DNA of 64,000 nt from the NCBI GenBank assembly GCA_052390275.1, contig JBQTHD010000023.1, positions 60,410 through 124,409 on the forward strand, in the 5' to 3' direction. The notes beneath the pieces are model-generated. The model ran no database searches and was not told the DNA's origin. It saw only the letters and a list, made by a program, of their open reading frames with translations. Below are positions 17,263 through 26,377 of the stretch, piece after piece. How positions within the stretch are numbered: position 1 is the stretch's first letter; the number at the start of each line of letters is the position of its first letter. A program made the translations under genes and the position numbers. The stretch is from JBQTHD01 sp052390275. Its GTDB lineage: Bacteria > Actinomycetota > Acidimicrobiia > Acidimicrobiales > AC-14.

Positions 17263-18192
17263 ATGAGGTCGACGGAGCTTCGTGTCGCCACCTTCAACCT
17301 GCTGCACGGGCGAAGCCTGATCGACGGGCGGGTAATGGCCGAGCGTCTGGCCCGGGCCTGTCGCCGGATCGATGCCGATGTTCTGTGCATTCAGGAGGTG
17401 GACCGGTCCCAGCGCCGATCCGCAGGCCGGGACCAGACGGCTCTGGCCGCCGAGGCCATGGGGGCGCAGTGGTGGAGATTCGAACCGGCCCTGGTGGGCG
17501 AACCCGGCGCCACCTGGCGGGCGGCGGTGGACTCAGACGCCCTGGCCGGTTCCGAAGGTCAGCCGTTGGAGCCGGCCTACGGCGTTGGCCTGATCTCGCG
17601 CCGGGAGGTGACCGACTGGGAAGTGGTGAGGCTGGCCGCCGCACCGACCCGGGCCCCGGTGTTCGTGCCCGGCGAGAAGGGGCGCTTCATCCTGTTGACC
17701 GACGAGCCCCGCGTGGCCCTGACCGCCACCATCAACGGCCCCGACGGAGTGCTGCGGGTGACGAGCACCCATTTGTCCTTCTTCGCCGGGTGGAACGTCG
17801 CCCAACTCCGCCGACTCCTTGGCGAGCTGAGGACGCCGGGATCCCGGGCACGGGGGGCCCCGGCGTGGGCGCCGGTCCCCCCGACCACATCGCCGGTGGT
17901 CGCGCGGTCAGCCAACGGCGGGGTGGGGACCGAATCGGAGGCAGCGGTGGGGGAGATCCTGGCCGGGGATCTCAATCTGCCCCGCTGGGTGGTGCGGCCC
18001 CTGGCCGCCCGGGCCGGCTGGAGGATGCTGGTTGAGGCCCGCACTTTCCCGGTTGGGCGCCCGTCACTCCAGGTCGACCACGTCCTGGCCCGGGGCCCGG
18101 TCGGCCGGGTCGTGGCCGCCCGAACCATGTCCCTGGATCTGTCGGACCACCTGGCACTGGTGGTCGACATCGAGGTGGGCGTCCGCCGGTAG
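17263..18192 (+). CDS. endonuclease/exonuclease/phosphatase (EEP) family hydrolase
   Basis: 309 residues with the EEP pattern: LRVATFNLLHG (Asn in metal site), DADVLCIQEVDR (catalytic Glu), TSTHLSFF, GEILAGDLNLP (Asp/Asn) and C-terminal LDLSDHLALVVDIEV (catalytic Asp-His). Metal-dependent phosphodiester hydrolysis is expected; the substrate (nucleic acid, phosphoinositide or lipid) cannot be told. No signal peptide is seen. It lies 10 nt before the rhodanese gene. Confidence 0.85.
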   Translation: MRSTELRVATFNLLHGRSLIDGRVMAERLARACRRIDADVLCIQEVDRSQRRSAGRDQTALAAEAMGAQWWRFEPALVGEPGATWRAAVDSDALAGSEGQPLEPAYGVGLISRREVTDWEVVRLAAAPTRAPVFVPGEKGRFILLTDEPRVALTATINGPDGVLRVTSTHLSFFAGWNVAQLRRLLGELRTPGSRARGAPAWAPVPPTTSPVVARSANGGVGTESEAAVGEILAGDLNLPRWVVRPLAARAGWRMLVEARTFPVGRPSLQVDHVLARGPVGRVVAARTMSLDLSDHLALVVDIEVGVRR

Positions 18193-18202
18193 CGTTGGCC
18201 GG

Positions 18203-18511
18203 GTGCACCCCTTCGAAGTGGACGTGGACCATCTGGCCGCGGCGGTGGCCGCTGGAGCTGCGGTGGTCGACGTCCGTAACCCTGACGAGTTCGAGACCGG
18301 CCACGTGCCCGGAGCGTTGCTGATCCCGCTGGGCGAGCTGGTCGAGCGGGTGGAGGAGGTCCCCGCCGCCCCGGCCGTCTACGTCATCTGCCATCTGGGG
18401 GGCCGAAGCCTCAAGGCCACCGAGTTCCTGAGGGCCCAGGGCCAGTTGGCCTGGTCGGTGGCCGGGGGAACCGAGGCCTGGGTCAAAGCCGGCCACCCCA
18501 CCGAAGCATGA
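18203..18511 (+). CDS. rhodanese-like domain protein
   Basis: About 102 residues from GTG 18203, a single rhodanese domain: AAVVDVRNPDEFETGHVPGALLIPL, then the active-site loop VICHLGGRS with the catalytic Cys, and VAGGTEAWVKAGHP. It probably transfers sulfane sulfur or acts in thiol chemistry. The next gene is convergent (MazF-type toxin) with about 40 nt between. Confidence 0.9.
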   Translation: MHPFEVDVDHLAAAVAAGAAVVDVRNPDEFETGHVPGALLIPLGELVERVEEVPAAPAVYVICHLGGRSLKATEFLRAQGQLAWSVAGGTEAWVKAGHPTEA

Positions 18512-18552
18512 AGGCCCAGAGTTGAACTGATCGCCGTGACAAGCTGCGGTCG

Positions 18553-18882
18553 TCAATCCATGCAGTCGACGGCGACGCTCAGTGCTTCGCACAACTCGCG
18601 CATCCGATCGTCGCTGAGGTGACCGAGGCGGTCAACCAGGACAGCGACTGACACGCTCTCGACTGAATCCAGATTGACAGCGCTCGTCTGGCTGACCGGA
18701 TCATCGCCCGGCTCGAGGATGACCTCGCTGGGCAGGCGGCGGATTGTCGTGGTGCAGGGCGCTATCAGAGCCCGCCGCAGTCTCGTAATGGCCGCATCCC
18801 GGGACAAAACGACGACAGGGCGACGCCCGATCTCGGGCAGCTCGCACCACCAAAGCTCGCCCCGCCTCGGTAACGGTGTCAC
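18553..18882 (-). CDS. MazF/PemK-type toxin
   Basis: About 109 residues from GTG 18882. The N-terminal PRRGELWWCELPEIGRRPVVVLSRD is characteristic of PemK/MazF endoribonucleases; AVNLDSVESVSV matches the conserved second motif. The toxin would cleave mRNA and arrest growth. The GTG start overlaps the antitoxin stop as GTGA, indicating translational coupling. A longer frame to ATG 18924 exists but is less likely because of the coupling. Confidence 0.88.
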   Translation of the reverse strand: MTPLPRRGELWWCELPEIGRRPVVVLSRDAAITRLRRALIAPCTTTIRRLPSEVILEPGDDPVSQTSAVNLDSVESVSVAVLVDRLGHLSDDRMRELCEALSVAVDCMD

Positions 18883-19115
18883 GAACTCGCCGCTGCCGCC
18901 CGAAACGACGAGAGATCGCCCCACTCGTCGGGTTCCTCCAAGGGGTGCTCGTCGTAGGCCTGGTAGGCCGCGTCGATCTCGCTCCGGCGATGACGGGCTA
19001 GTAGCGCACGGAGTGCGGCGTCAATCAGGGCCGCATCGTTTGGGCCTCCACATGCGTCGCGAGCCTGGACGAGCAGGCCTTCGTCGACAGTTGTACTAAT
19101 TCTCGCTCGCGGCAT
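18879..19115 (-). CDS. ribbon-helix-helix type antitoxin
   Basis: About 78 residues from ATG 19115: MPRARISTTVDEGLLVQAR is typical of RHH DNA-binding antitoxins, followed by an alpha-helical segment (DAALIDAALRALLARHRRSEIDAAYQAYDE) and a C-terminal toxin-binding tail. An upstream in-frame ATG at 19148 lies within operator-like repeats and is unlikely to be used. It forms an operon with the MazF-type toxin and would autorepress it. Confidence 0.82.
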   Translation of the reverse strand: MPRARISTTVDEGLLVQARDACGGPNDAALIDAALRALLARHRRSEIDAAYQAYDEHPLEEPDEWGDLSSFRAAAASS

Positions 19116-19124
19116 GCCAGGAGT

Positions 19125-19153
19125 ATGCCATCGGCATGCCATCGGCATGCCAT
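19125..19153 (+). promoter_or_regulatory. operator-like direct repeats upstream of toxin-antitoxin genes
   Basis: Direct 11-bp repeats ATGCCATCGGC at 19125-19135 and 19136-19146, with a partial third copy to 19153, each containing a palindromic GCATGC at the junctions. They sit directly upstream of the antitoxin start, where RHH antitoxins usually bind. Function as operator is inference. Confidence 0.5.
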
Positions 19154-19178
19154 GACGGGCCCTTCACTGACGTCGGCG

Positions 19179-19469
19179 CTAGCCCTTGGCCCCGGGCTTG
19201 GGCCGCAGGTCGATACGAAGCACCAGGATCCCCTCCACCACCTCGCCCTGGGCGTCGCTCAGCATGGCGTAGTCGGTGTAGTCCTGCTGCATCCGTTCGA
19301 CGAAGCGACGCCGGTCGGCCCCCTCCAGAGGCGGGATTCCCCGGGCCCGAACGGCCTGGGCCCGCTCACGAAAGCGTTGGATCAGGCCGTCGACCAGCTC
19401 GCGCCCCGGGTCCTGCCGGATTTCGCCGGTAGGGCTCTCCGCCCCCGGGTCGGGTTGCGATTCAGCCAT
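19179..19469 (-). CDS. conserved hypothetical small protein
   Basis: 96 residues from ATG 19469, beginning MAESQPDPGAESP, with a helical core (RELVDGLIQRFRERAQAVRARGIPPLEGADRRRF) and a C-terminal segment VEGILVLRIDLRP. No signal, membrane segment or recognised domain. It is transcribed away from pyrG. The conserved-looking QQDYTDYAMLSDAQGE block suggests a real protein; I cannot name its family. Confidence 0.6.
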   Translation of the reverse strand: MAESQPDPGAESPTGEIRQDPGRELVDGLIQRFRERAQAVRARGIPPLEGADRRRFVERMQQDYTDYAMLSDAQGEVVEGILVLRIDLRPKPGAKG

Positions 19470-19563
19470 GAGCCACCGTAACCGGCGGTAAGCTGCCCGG
19501 CCTTGCCAGACAGCGACGGGCGCACCACCTATCGACTCGGCTTCAGGCTGAAGTGGGAGCAGG

Positions 19564-19764
19564 ATGGTCAAGAAGGGACGGCATCGGCGTTTCGAAGAAG
19601 CCCGAGCCCTCAAACGCAGCATCGACCCGGTTGTGGAACCTTGCGCGGAGTGCGGGGCCGAACCGGAGGACGAGCACGCATCGTGGTGCCTGGCCACCTC
19701 CGAGGAAGAGGTGTACGACCCATGGGCCGACCTGCGCGAGGCTGAGTCGGGCACCGACGGATAA
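19564..19764 (+). CDS. small protein with CxxC and Cys motifs
   Basis: 66 residues, MVKKGRHRRFEEARALKR, then CAECGAEPEDEHASWC. The CxxC followed by a third Cys and a nearby His could bind zinc, but no family is recognised. An upstream GGGAGCAGG serves as a good RBS. The acidic C-terminus and compact ATG start support a genuine gene just before pyrG. Confidence 0.55.
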   Translation: MVKKGRHRRFEEARALKRSIDPVVEPCAECGAEPEDEHASWCLATSEEEVYDPWADLREAESGTDG

Positions 19765-19821
19765 AGAGGTCCCAACCCAGACCTCGGCGCAGGCGGATTC
19801 CCGGCGGTAGCGTGGCCGCCG

Positions 19822-21477
19822 GTGGCCAAGCACATTTTCGTTACCGGTGGGGTGGCCAGCTCTCTGGGTAAGGGCCTCACCGCGGCCTCACTGGGTCGGC
19901 TGCTCAAGGGCCGGGGCCTCCGGGTCACCATCCAGAAGCTCGACCCGTACATAAACGTCGACCCCGGCACGATGAACCCGTTCCAGCACGGGGAGGTCTT
20001 CGTCACCACCGACGGGGGTGAAACCGACCTGGATCTGGGCCACTACGAGCGGTTCATCGACGAGAACCTTCACCGGGACTCCAATGCGACGACCGGATCC
20101 ATCTATTCGGCCGTCCTAGCCAAGGAGCGCCGGGGCGATTATCTGGGGGCCACCGTTCAGGTGATTCCCCACATCACCAACGAGATCAAGGATCGCATCC
20201 GCCGGGTAGCCACCGAGGACGTGGACGTGGTCATAACCGAGGTCGGCGGCACCGTCGGTGACATCGAGATCCTGCCCTTCCTCGAAGCCATCCGGCAGTT
20301 CCGCAAGGACGTCGGTCGGGACAACGTCTGCTACGTGCACGTCACCCTGGTTCCCTTCATCGGACCGTCCGGGGAGCAGAAGACCAAGCCGACCCAGCAC
20401 TCGGTCACAGAGTTGCGCAGCCGGGGCATCCAACCCGACGCAATCGTCTGTCGCAGCGACCGGCCGCTGTCGGCCGGCCTGAAGCACAAGATCTCGGCGC
20501 TGTGCGACGTCGCCCCCGAGGCGGTGGTCAGCGCGGTGGACGCCCGCAACATTTACGAGATTCCCCTCGTACTGCGTTCGGAGGGGCTCGACGACGAGGT
20601 GTGCCGGATCCTTCGCATCGAGGGAGCCGGTTCGACGCTGGACGTATCCGCCTGGCAGGCCCTGGTGGACCGCATCGAGGGGGCGGACCGCCCGGTGCGT
20701 ATCGGGGTGGTGGGCAAGTACGTGGTCCTGCCCGACGCCTACCTGTCGGTGGCCGAAGCTCTGCGTCACGGCGGTTACGACCACGGGGCCCGGGTGGAGA
20801 TCGACTGGATCCAGGCCGAGGACGTGGAGGGCCTCCTGGCCGCCGGGCGGCTCGGTCGCCTGGACGGAGTGGTCATTCCCGGCGGGTTCGGGTCCCGGGG
20901 CATCGAGGGCAAGATCGCCGCCGCCGGATGGGCTCGGGAGCATGGGGTCCCCTGCCTGGGCCTGTGCCTGGGGATGCAGGTAATGGTGGTGGAGTTGGCC
21001 CGCAACGTCGCCGGCCTGGTGGGGGCCAACTCCACCGAGGTGGACCCCGATACCCCTCATCCCGTCATCGACCTGATGGACGACCAGCGGGAGGTGACCG
21101 ACGTCGGGGGGACGATGCGCCTGGGCGTCTATCCCGCCCGGTTGGATCCGGACTCCAAAGTGGGTCGGGCCTACGGCGAGCCGGTGGTCTATGAGCGCCA
21201 CCGCCATCGCTATGAGTTCAACCCCCGCTACCGCCGCCGGCTGGAGGAGGCTGGGCTACTGGCGGCGGGAACAAGTCCCGACGATCGGCTGGTGGAGTTC
21301 GCCGAGTTGATAGGCCATCCGTTCTGGATCGGGACCCAGGCTCACCCCGAGTTCGCCAGCCGGCCGGATAGACCCCACCCCCTGTTCAAGGCCTTCATAG
21401 CGGCCTCCGTTGCCCGGGCCGAGCACCGGGCGCGCAGCGCCGCGGCTCCGCTCGAGCGGGTTTCCCAGCCGGGCTGA
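19822..21477 (+). CDS. pyrG: CTP synthase
   Basis: 551 residues. The synthetase domain starts AKHIFVTGGVASSLGKGLTAASLG and includes KLDPYINVDPGTMNP and the Mg/ATP motif EVGGTVGDIE. The C-terminal glutamine amidotransferase has GLCLGMQ with catalytic Cys and a terminal HPEF His-Glu pair. It converts UTP, ATP and glutamine to CTP. The GTG start is set by the conserved N-terminus. The xerD-like gene follows after 14 nt. Confidence 0.97.
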   Translation: MAKHIFVTGGVASSLGKGLTAASLGRLLKGRGLRVTIQKLDPYINVDPGTMNPFQHGEVFVTTDGGETDLDLGHYERFIDENLHRDSNATTGSIYSAVLAKERRGDYLGATVQVIPHITNEIKDRIRRVATEDVDVVITEVGGTVGDIEILPFLEAIRQFRKDVGRDNVCYVHVTLVPFIGPSGEQKTKPTQHSVTELRSRGIQPDAIVCRSDRPLSAGLKHKISALCDVAPEAVVSAVDARNIYEIPLVLRSEGLDDEVCRILRIEGAGSTLDVSAWQALVDRIEGADRPVRIGVVGKYVVLPDAYLSVAEALRHGGYDHGARVEIDWIQAEDVEGLLAAGRLGRLDGVVIPGGFGSRGIEGKIAAAGWAREHGVPCLGLCLGMQVMVVELARNVAGLVGANSTEVDPDTPHPVIDLMDDQREVTDVGGTMRLGVYPARLDPDSKVGRAYGEPVVYERHRHRYEFNPRYRRRLEEAGLLAAGTSPDDRLVEFAELIGHPFWIGTQAHPEFASRPDRPHPLFKAFIAASVARAEHRARSAAAPLERVSQPG

Positions 21478-21491
21478 AAGAGGGTTCAGCC

Positions 21492-22523
21492 ATGGCCGGG
21501 GCTGATCCATCTGCTGGTTCCTCGCCCGACGTGATCGCCGAGTTCTGCTCGTGGCTCACAGTCGAGCGGGGACGTTCGGTCAACACGGTGTCGGCCTACA
21601 GGCGGGATCTGCGGGCCTACCGGGGACACCTGAACTCCAGGGGCCGCTCGCTGGAAGGGGTCACGCCCGCCGAGATCGAGGGCTACGTGGCTTCCCTGGT
21701 GACCGCGGGCCGGGCCCCGGCCTCGGTGGCCCGGTCCCTCGCGGCCATCCGGGGGCTCCACTCCTTTCTTGTGGCCGAGGCGGACCCGGGCTACTCCCTC
21801 GACCACGGGGCGGCGGCCGTGACCGCCGCGGATGGCGCAAACCCGGAGGGGGCGGCTGCGGTTGGCGGGCCGGAGCCGGCGGCCAATCCGGCGCTGGAGG
21901 TTGGGCGCCCCCGGGTCCCCCTGGGCCTGCCCCGGGCCCTCAGTGAGTCCGAAGTGAACCGGCTGCTCGATTCCGTCGTGGGCGACGACGCCGTCTCCCG
22001 CAGGGACCGGGCGGCGCTGGAGGTCCTCTACGGCTGCGGATTACGGGTGTCCGAGCTCACCGGGTTGTCGCTGGAGGACCTCGACCTGGGCGAAGCCGTA
22101 CTGCGAGCCCTGGGAAAAGGGGGCCGGGAGAGGGTGGTTCCCATCGGCGCCGCCGCCGCCGGTGCCCTGCGGCGATGGCTGGCGCCCGGGGGTCGCGACC
22201 AGATGGTCCCCCGTCGTTGGGCCCGCCGGGGTGACGCCGAGGCGGTGCTGCTCAACCCCCGGGGAGGGCGCCTCTCGCGTCAGGGGGCCTGGTCCATAGT
22301 CCGGCGCCACGCTCTGGCGAGCGGCATGGCCGACCGGCTCAGCCCCCACGTCCTTCGTCATTCGTGCGCCACCCACATGCTCGACCACGGAGCCGATATC
22401 CGGGTGGTTCAGGAACTGCTGGGACATGCCTCCATTTCCACCACCCAGATCTACACCCGGGTCTCCACCGAGAAGCTTCACGAGGCCTACCGCCAGGCTC
22501 ATCCCCGGGCCCGCAGCATCTGA
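21492..22523 (+). CDS. xerD: tyrosine recombinase XerC/XerD
   Basis: 343 residues. An N-terminal SAM-like core-binding domain (EFCSWLTVERGRSVNTVSAYRRDL) precedes the catalytic domain with Arg in YGCGLRVSELTGL, LysGlyGlyArg beta-hairpin (GKGGRERVVPIG), the HxxR box SPHVLRHSCATHML, late His GHASISTTQIYT and nucleophilic Tyr in the same segment. It resolves chromosome dimers at dif. A proline/alanine linker of about 45 residues between domains is longer than usual. XerC versus XerD cannot be settled; the position after pyrG favours XerD. Confidence 0.93.
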   Translation: MAGADPSAGSSPDVIAEFCSWLTVERGRSVNTVSAYRRDLRAYRGHLNSRGRSLEGVTPAEIEGYVASLVTAGRAPASVARSLAAIRGLHSFLVAEADPGYSLDHGAAAVTAADGANPEGAAAVGGPEPAANPALEVGRPRVPLGLPRALSESEVNRLLDSVVGDDAVSRRDRAALEVLYGCGLRVSELTGLSLEDLDLGEAVLRALGKGGRERVVPIGAAAAGALRRWLAPGGRDQMVPRRWARRGDAEAVLLNPRGGRLSRQGAWSIVRRHALASGMADRLSPHVLRHSCATHMLDHGADIRVVQELLGHASISTTQIYTRVSTEKLHEAYRQAHPRARSI

Positions 22524-22653
22524 GCTCTCGGGTGCGGTCGCGGTGTGGCAAGGTGTCGACCGTGCTGGGGACACGTGAATCGCCAACGGCTCGGGGGAGC
22601 ACCGCCATCGGGGGGCAATCTCGGCGACACACCGACGGGGTGGGCTGCCGTTG

Positions 22654-23388
22654 ATGGTACGGGCCGACGGGCGGGGCCCCGAGGACCTGCGGGCGGTGTC
22701 CTTCCAACGGGACTTCACCGCCTTCGCCCCGGGGTCGGTGCTGGTGAGCATGGGTCGCACCCGGGTCCTGTGCACCGCCTCGGTGGAGGAGAGGGTGCCG
22801 CCGTGGATGCGGGGCAAGGGCAAGGGCTGGGTCACCGCCGAGTACTCAATGTTGCCGGGGTCCACCTCCGAACGGGTCGACCGGGAGGTGAACCGGGGCA
22901 AGCCGTCGGGACGCACCCAGGAGATACAACGCCTCATCGGCCGTTCGTTGCGGTCGGTGTGTGCCATGGAGGTGCTGGGGGAGCGCCAGATCATCTTGGA
23001 CTGCGACGTTCTCCAGGCCGACGGGGGCACTCGAACCGCTTCGATTTCCGGGGCATACGTAGCACTCCACGACGCCTGCACCCGGTTGGTGGCGGCCGGA
23101 AAGCTGGCGGCCAACCCCCTGTCGGCGGGAATCGCCGCCGTGAGTGTCGGTGTGGTGGACGCCGTCGCGCTTTTGGATCTGGACTACAGCGAGGACGTCC
23201 GGGCCGAGGTGGACATGAACGTGGTCATGACCTCTGCCGGTCGATTCGTCGAGGTCCAGGGAACGGCCGAGGGCATGGCCTTCACCCGCAGCGAACTCGA
23301 GGATCTGGTGGGCCTGGCCGAGCACGGGATTGCCGAGATCCTCGAAGCTCAAACTGCAATCCTGGCCACCCCCCCGCCCCGGCGCTGA
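22654..23388 (+). CDS. rph: ribonuclease PH
   Basis: 244 residues from ATG 22654 (an adjacent TTG at 22651 is an alternative). The phosphorolytic RNase PH core is clear: RADGRGPEDLRAVSFQRDF, GSVLVSMGRTRVLCTASVEE, STSERVDREVNRGKPSGRTQEIQRLIGRSLR and DCDVLQADGGTRTASISGAYVALHDA. It trims tRNA 3' ends using phosphate. It is followed after 8 nt by rdgB, as in many actinobacteria. Confidence 0.96.
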   Translation: MVRADGRGPEDLRAVSFQRDFTAFAPGSVLVSMGRTRVLCTASVEERVPPWMRGKGKGWVTAEYSMLPGSTSERVDREVNRGKPSGRTQEIQRLIGRSLRSVCAMEVLGERQIILDCDVLQADGGTRTASISGAYVALHDACTRLVAAGKLAANPLSAGIAAVSVGVVDAVALLDLDYSEDVRAEVDMNVVMTSAGRFVEVQGTAEGMAFTRSELEDLVGLAEHGIAEILEAQTAILATPPPRR

Positions 23389-23396
23389 CCGCTGCG

Positions 23397-24014
23397 GTGA
23401 AGTTGGTCCTCGCCACCGCAAACCCCCACAAGGCGGCGGAGCTCATCGGGCTGCTCACCGGTGTCGAGGTTCTGCCCCGGCCGGTCGGGCTGGCGGAGGT
23501 GGCCGAGACGGGAACCACCCTGGAGGCCAACGCCCGCCTCAAGGCCAGGGCGGTATGCGCGGCGGCAGGGTGGGCGGCGGTGGCTGACGACACCGGGTTG
23601 GAGGTCGATGCGCTGGGGGGGGCACCGGGGGTGTACTCGGCCCGCTTCGCCGGGCCCGAGGCCACCTACGCCGACAACGTGGCCGCCCTTCTGGGGGCAC
23701 TGGAGGAGGCGGGTGCTCGGGGCCCGGCCGAGCGGCGGGCCCGGTTCGTCACGGTGGCCCTGGCGGTCTTTCCCGATGGAGGGGAGGTGGTCTGCTCCGG
23801 ACGGGTCGAGGGCGTAATCGTCGATGAGCCCCGGGGCAAGGGGGGGTTCGGGTACGACACGGTCTTCGCCCCCGACGGCGGCGGCGGGCTCACCTTTGCC
23901 CAGATGTCCCCGTCCGCCAAGGCGACGATCTCCCACCGTGGCCGAGCGTTCCGCCAACTGGTCGTTGAACTGGCGGCCTTGGACCCGGCGGTCTCGGCTG
24001 ACGCGGCGTCCTAA
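23397..24014 (+). CDS. rdgB: dITP/XTP pyrophosphatase
   Basis: About 205 residues from GTG 23397. N-terminal KLVLATANPHKAAEL matches the T/SxNxxK motif of HAM1/RdgB; central WAAVADDTGLEVDALGGAPGVYSARFAG and RGKGGFGYDTVFAP, and late MSPSAKATISHRGRAF are canonical. It removes non-canonical purine nucleotides from the pool. Confidence 0.95.
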   Translation: MKLVLATANPHKAAELIGLLTGVEVLPRPVGLAEVAETGTTLEANARLKARAVCAAAGWAAVADDTGLEVDALGGAPGVYSARFAGPEATYADNVAALLGALEEAGARGPAERRARFVTVALAVFPDGGEVVCSGRVEGVIVDEPRGKGGFGYDTVFAPDGGGGLTFAQMSPSAKATISHRGRAFRQLVVELAALDPAVSADAAS

Positions 24015-24026
24015 CGTGGGCGGCTG

Positions 24027-25409
24027 ATGGCGACGCGCAGCTACTTCATCCGGACCTTTGGTTGCCAGATGAACGAGAACGACTCCCAGCGCTTGGCCGG
24101 GCTAATGGAGGCCGACGGCCTTACGGCCGCGGCCAGTGTCGAGACGGCCGACGTGGTCATCCTCAACACCTGCTGCATCCGGGAGAACGCCGACAACAAG
24201 CTTTACGGGAACCTCGGGCAACTCCACTCCCTGAAGGCGGCCCGACCCCAGATGCAGATCGCCGTCGGGGGTTGCCTGGCCCAGAAGGACGGGGACCTTA
24301 TCCGGGCCAGGGCCCCCCATGTGGACGCGGTTTTCGGAACTCACAACTTGGGTCGGGCGGCGGAGTTGCTGGCCCAGGCGGCGGCTAGCGGACCGGTCAC
24401 CGAGATCGTGGAATGGGACCAGGCCTCCGCGAGCCCGGAGGCTCCGGCCCTGGGCGCCCGCCGGGACCTCCCCTGGTCGGCGTGGGTCACCATCCAGGTG
24501 GGCTGTGACAACGCCTGCGCCTTCTGCATTGTCCCTGCCGTACGGGGTCCCGAGATCAGCCGCGACCCCGATGATCTGGTGGCCGAGGTGCGGGCCCTCG
24601 CGGCTCAGGGCGTCAGCGAGATCACCCTCCTGGGCCAGAACGTCAACTCCTATGGACGCGACATCACACGGCGCAGCCCGCTGTTCGCGGGCCTTTTGCG
24701 CCGACTGGGGGAGGTGGAGGGAATCACCCGGATTCGCTACACCAGCCCTCACCCCAAGGACCTGCGCGACGACACTTTGGCGGCCATGGCCGAGGTCCCG
24801 GCGGTGTGTGAGCACCTGCATCTGCCCCTCCAGGCCGGCTCGGACCGAACGTTGGCAGAGATGCATCGGGGCTACACCGCAGCGCGCTACCTGGACAGGC
24901 TCAGTCGGGCCCGGGCGGCGGTGGCCGATCTGGCGGTGACCACCGACCTGATCGTGGGCTTCCCGGGCGAGACGGAGGAGGACTTCACCGAGACGCTGGC
25001 GGTGGTGGCCGAGGCCCGCTTCGACTCTGCCTACACCTTCATCTTCTCCCCCCGGCCGGGAACCCAGGCGGCGGAGATGGTCGACCGCTTCGTCGATCCC
25101 GAGGAGATGGCGGACCGCTTCGAGCGACTCCGGGTGGTGGTGGAGCGATCGGCCGTGGCCGCAAATTCGGCCCGGGTGGGGGGAGTCGAAGAAGTCCTGG
25201 TGGAGGGCCCCAGCAAGCGCTCGGCGCTGGACGCGACAGGTCGCACCCGGCGCAACACCCTGGTTCACTTCCCTGCGGAAGTTCTTCCCCGACCGGGCAG
25301 CCTTGCCCAGGTCCGAATCAACCGGGCGGCGGCGCATCACCTGCGGGCCGAGCTGGTCGAGGTGACCACCCCTCCTCGCCACAAGACCCGGCTTCCGGTC
25401 CTGGCCTGA
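24027..25409 (+). CDS. miaB: tRNA-2-methylthio-N6-dimethylallyladenosine synthase
   Basis: 460 residues. The N-terminal UPF0004 domain has three cysteines in FGCQMNENDSQ, NTCCIREN and GGCLAQK, and the radical SAM cluster is GCDNACAFC. A C-terminal TRAM domain is present (VLVEGPSKRSALDATGRTR). It methylthiolates i6A37 in tRNAs, the product of MiaA encoded just downstream, so the two enzymes act in sequence on the same base. Confidence 0.97.
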   Translation: MATRSYFIRTFGCQMNENDSQRLAGLMEADGLTAAASVETADVVILNTCCIRENADNKLYGNLGQLHSLKAARPQMQIAVGGCLAQKDGDLIRARAPHVDAVFGTHNLGRAAELLAQAAASGPVTEIVEWDQASASPEAPALGARRDLPWSAWVTIQVGCDNACAFCIVPAVRGPEISRDPDDLVAEVRALAAQGVSEITLLGQNVNSYGRDITRRSPLFAGLLRRLGEVEGITRIRYTSPHPKDLRDDTLAAMAEVPAVCEHLHLPLQAGSDRTLAEMHRGYTAARYLDRLSRARAAVADLAVTTDLIVGFPGETEEDFTETLAVVAEARFDSAYTFIFSPRPGTQAAEMVDRFVDPEEMADRFERLRVVVERSAVAANSARVGGVEEVLVEGPSKRSALDATGRTRRNTLVHFPAEVLPRPGSLAQVRINRAAAHHLRAELVEVTTPPRHKTRLPVLA

Positions 25410-25456
25410 CGTCGCTGACGGCGCAGGGGCCGCCGCCGGTTCCCGGCGCCGAGGAT

Positions 25457-26377
25457 GTGGTCCTCGTCGGTCCCACCGCCTCGGGAAAGTCCGACCTGGC
25501 TCGTTGGTTGGCAGCGGCCGACCCCGGCTACGAGATCGTCTCCGCCGACTCCATGGCCCTGTACCGGGGGATGGACATCGGTACGGCCAAGCCAACCGCC
25601 TCCGACAGGGCGAAGGTCCCTCACCACGGGCTGGACCTGTTCGAGCCCCATGAGGAAGCGTCATTGGCCGCGTGGCTGGAGTCGGTTCGTCAGGCTTTGG
25701 TGGCCATCGCCGGCCGGGGGCACAGGGCTCTGGTGGTAGGAGGAACTGGGTTGTACGTGCAGGCCCTGGTGGACGGGATCGAGGTCCCGGGAACCTGGCC
25801 GGAGATCCGGGCGGAGTTGGAGGCCCAGGCGACCGGTTCCGAGGCGCTGGCCCGCCTTCACCGCCAGTTGGCCGAGGCCGACCCTTTAGCGGCGTCGAGG
25901 ATGAACCCGACCAACGCCCGCCGAATAGTCCGCGCTCTGGAGGTCACCCGCGGTAGCGGCCGAGCGTTTTCGTCCTTTGGCCCGGGCCTGGCTGGTTATC
26001 CGCCATCGTCGGCCCCGCTCGTCGGCCTGATGCCTCCGGCTCAGTCGGTCAGCGGCCGTCTCGAGTCCCGCCTCGACGCCCAGTTGGCCGAGGGATTCAT
26101 CGACGAGGTCGCCGATCTCCGACGCCGACCCCAGGCCCTGTCCCGCACCGCCGTGCAGGCTCTGGGCTATTCGGAACTGGGTGAGCATCTCGACGGCCAC
26201 CTGACATTGGACCAGGCCCGATCACGGATCCTGGAGCGGACCCGGATGCTGGTGAAGCGCCAGCGAGCCTGGTTCCGGCGGGACCCCCGCATCCAGTGGG
26301 TCGATCCCAGCCCGGGCGCCCCCCGGGGGGAAACCGGGAGCACCACCCGGATCCTGCTGGGAGACTGGCAGGCGTGA
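25457..26377 (+). CDS. miaA: tRNA dimethylallyltransferase
   Basis: 306 residues. P-loop GPTASGKSDLARWLA, substrate motif SADSMALYRGMDIGTAKP, and PHHGLDLFEP; LVVGGTGLYVQAL and the late RQRAWFRRDPRIQW tract. It isopentenylates A37 of UNN-reading tRNAs. The GTG start is directly followed by VLVGPTAS. Its stop TGA overlaps the dapF GTG (GTGA). Confidence 0.96.
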   Translation: MVLVGPTASGKSDLARWLAAADPGYEIVSADSMALYRGMDIGTAKPTASDRAKVPHHGLDLFEPHEEASLAAWLESVRQALVAIAGRGHRALVVGGTGLYVQALVDGIEVPGTWPEIRAELEAQATGSEALARLHRQLAEADPLAASRMNPTNARRIVRALEVTRGSGRAFSSFGPGLAGYPPSSAPLVGLMPPAQSVSGRLESRLDAQLAEGFIDEVADLRRRPQALSRTAVQALGYSELGEHLDGHLTLDQARSRILERTRMLVKRQRAWFRRDPRIQWVDPSPGAPRGETGSTTRILLGDWQA

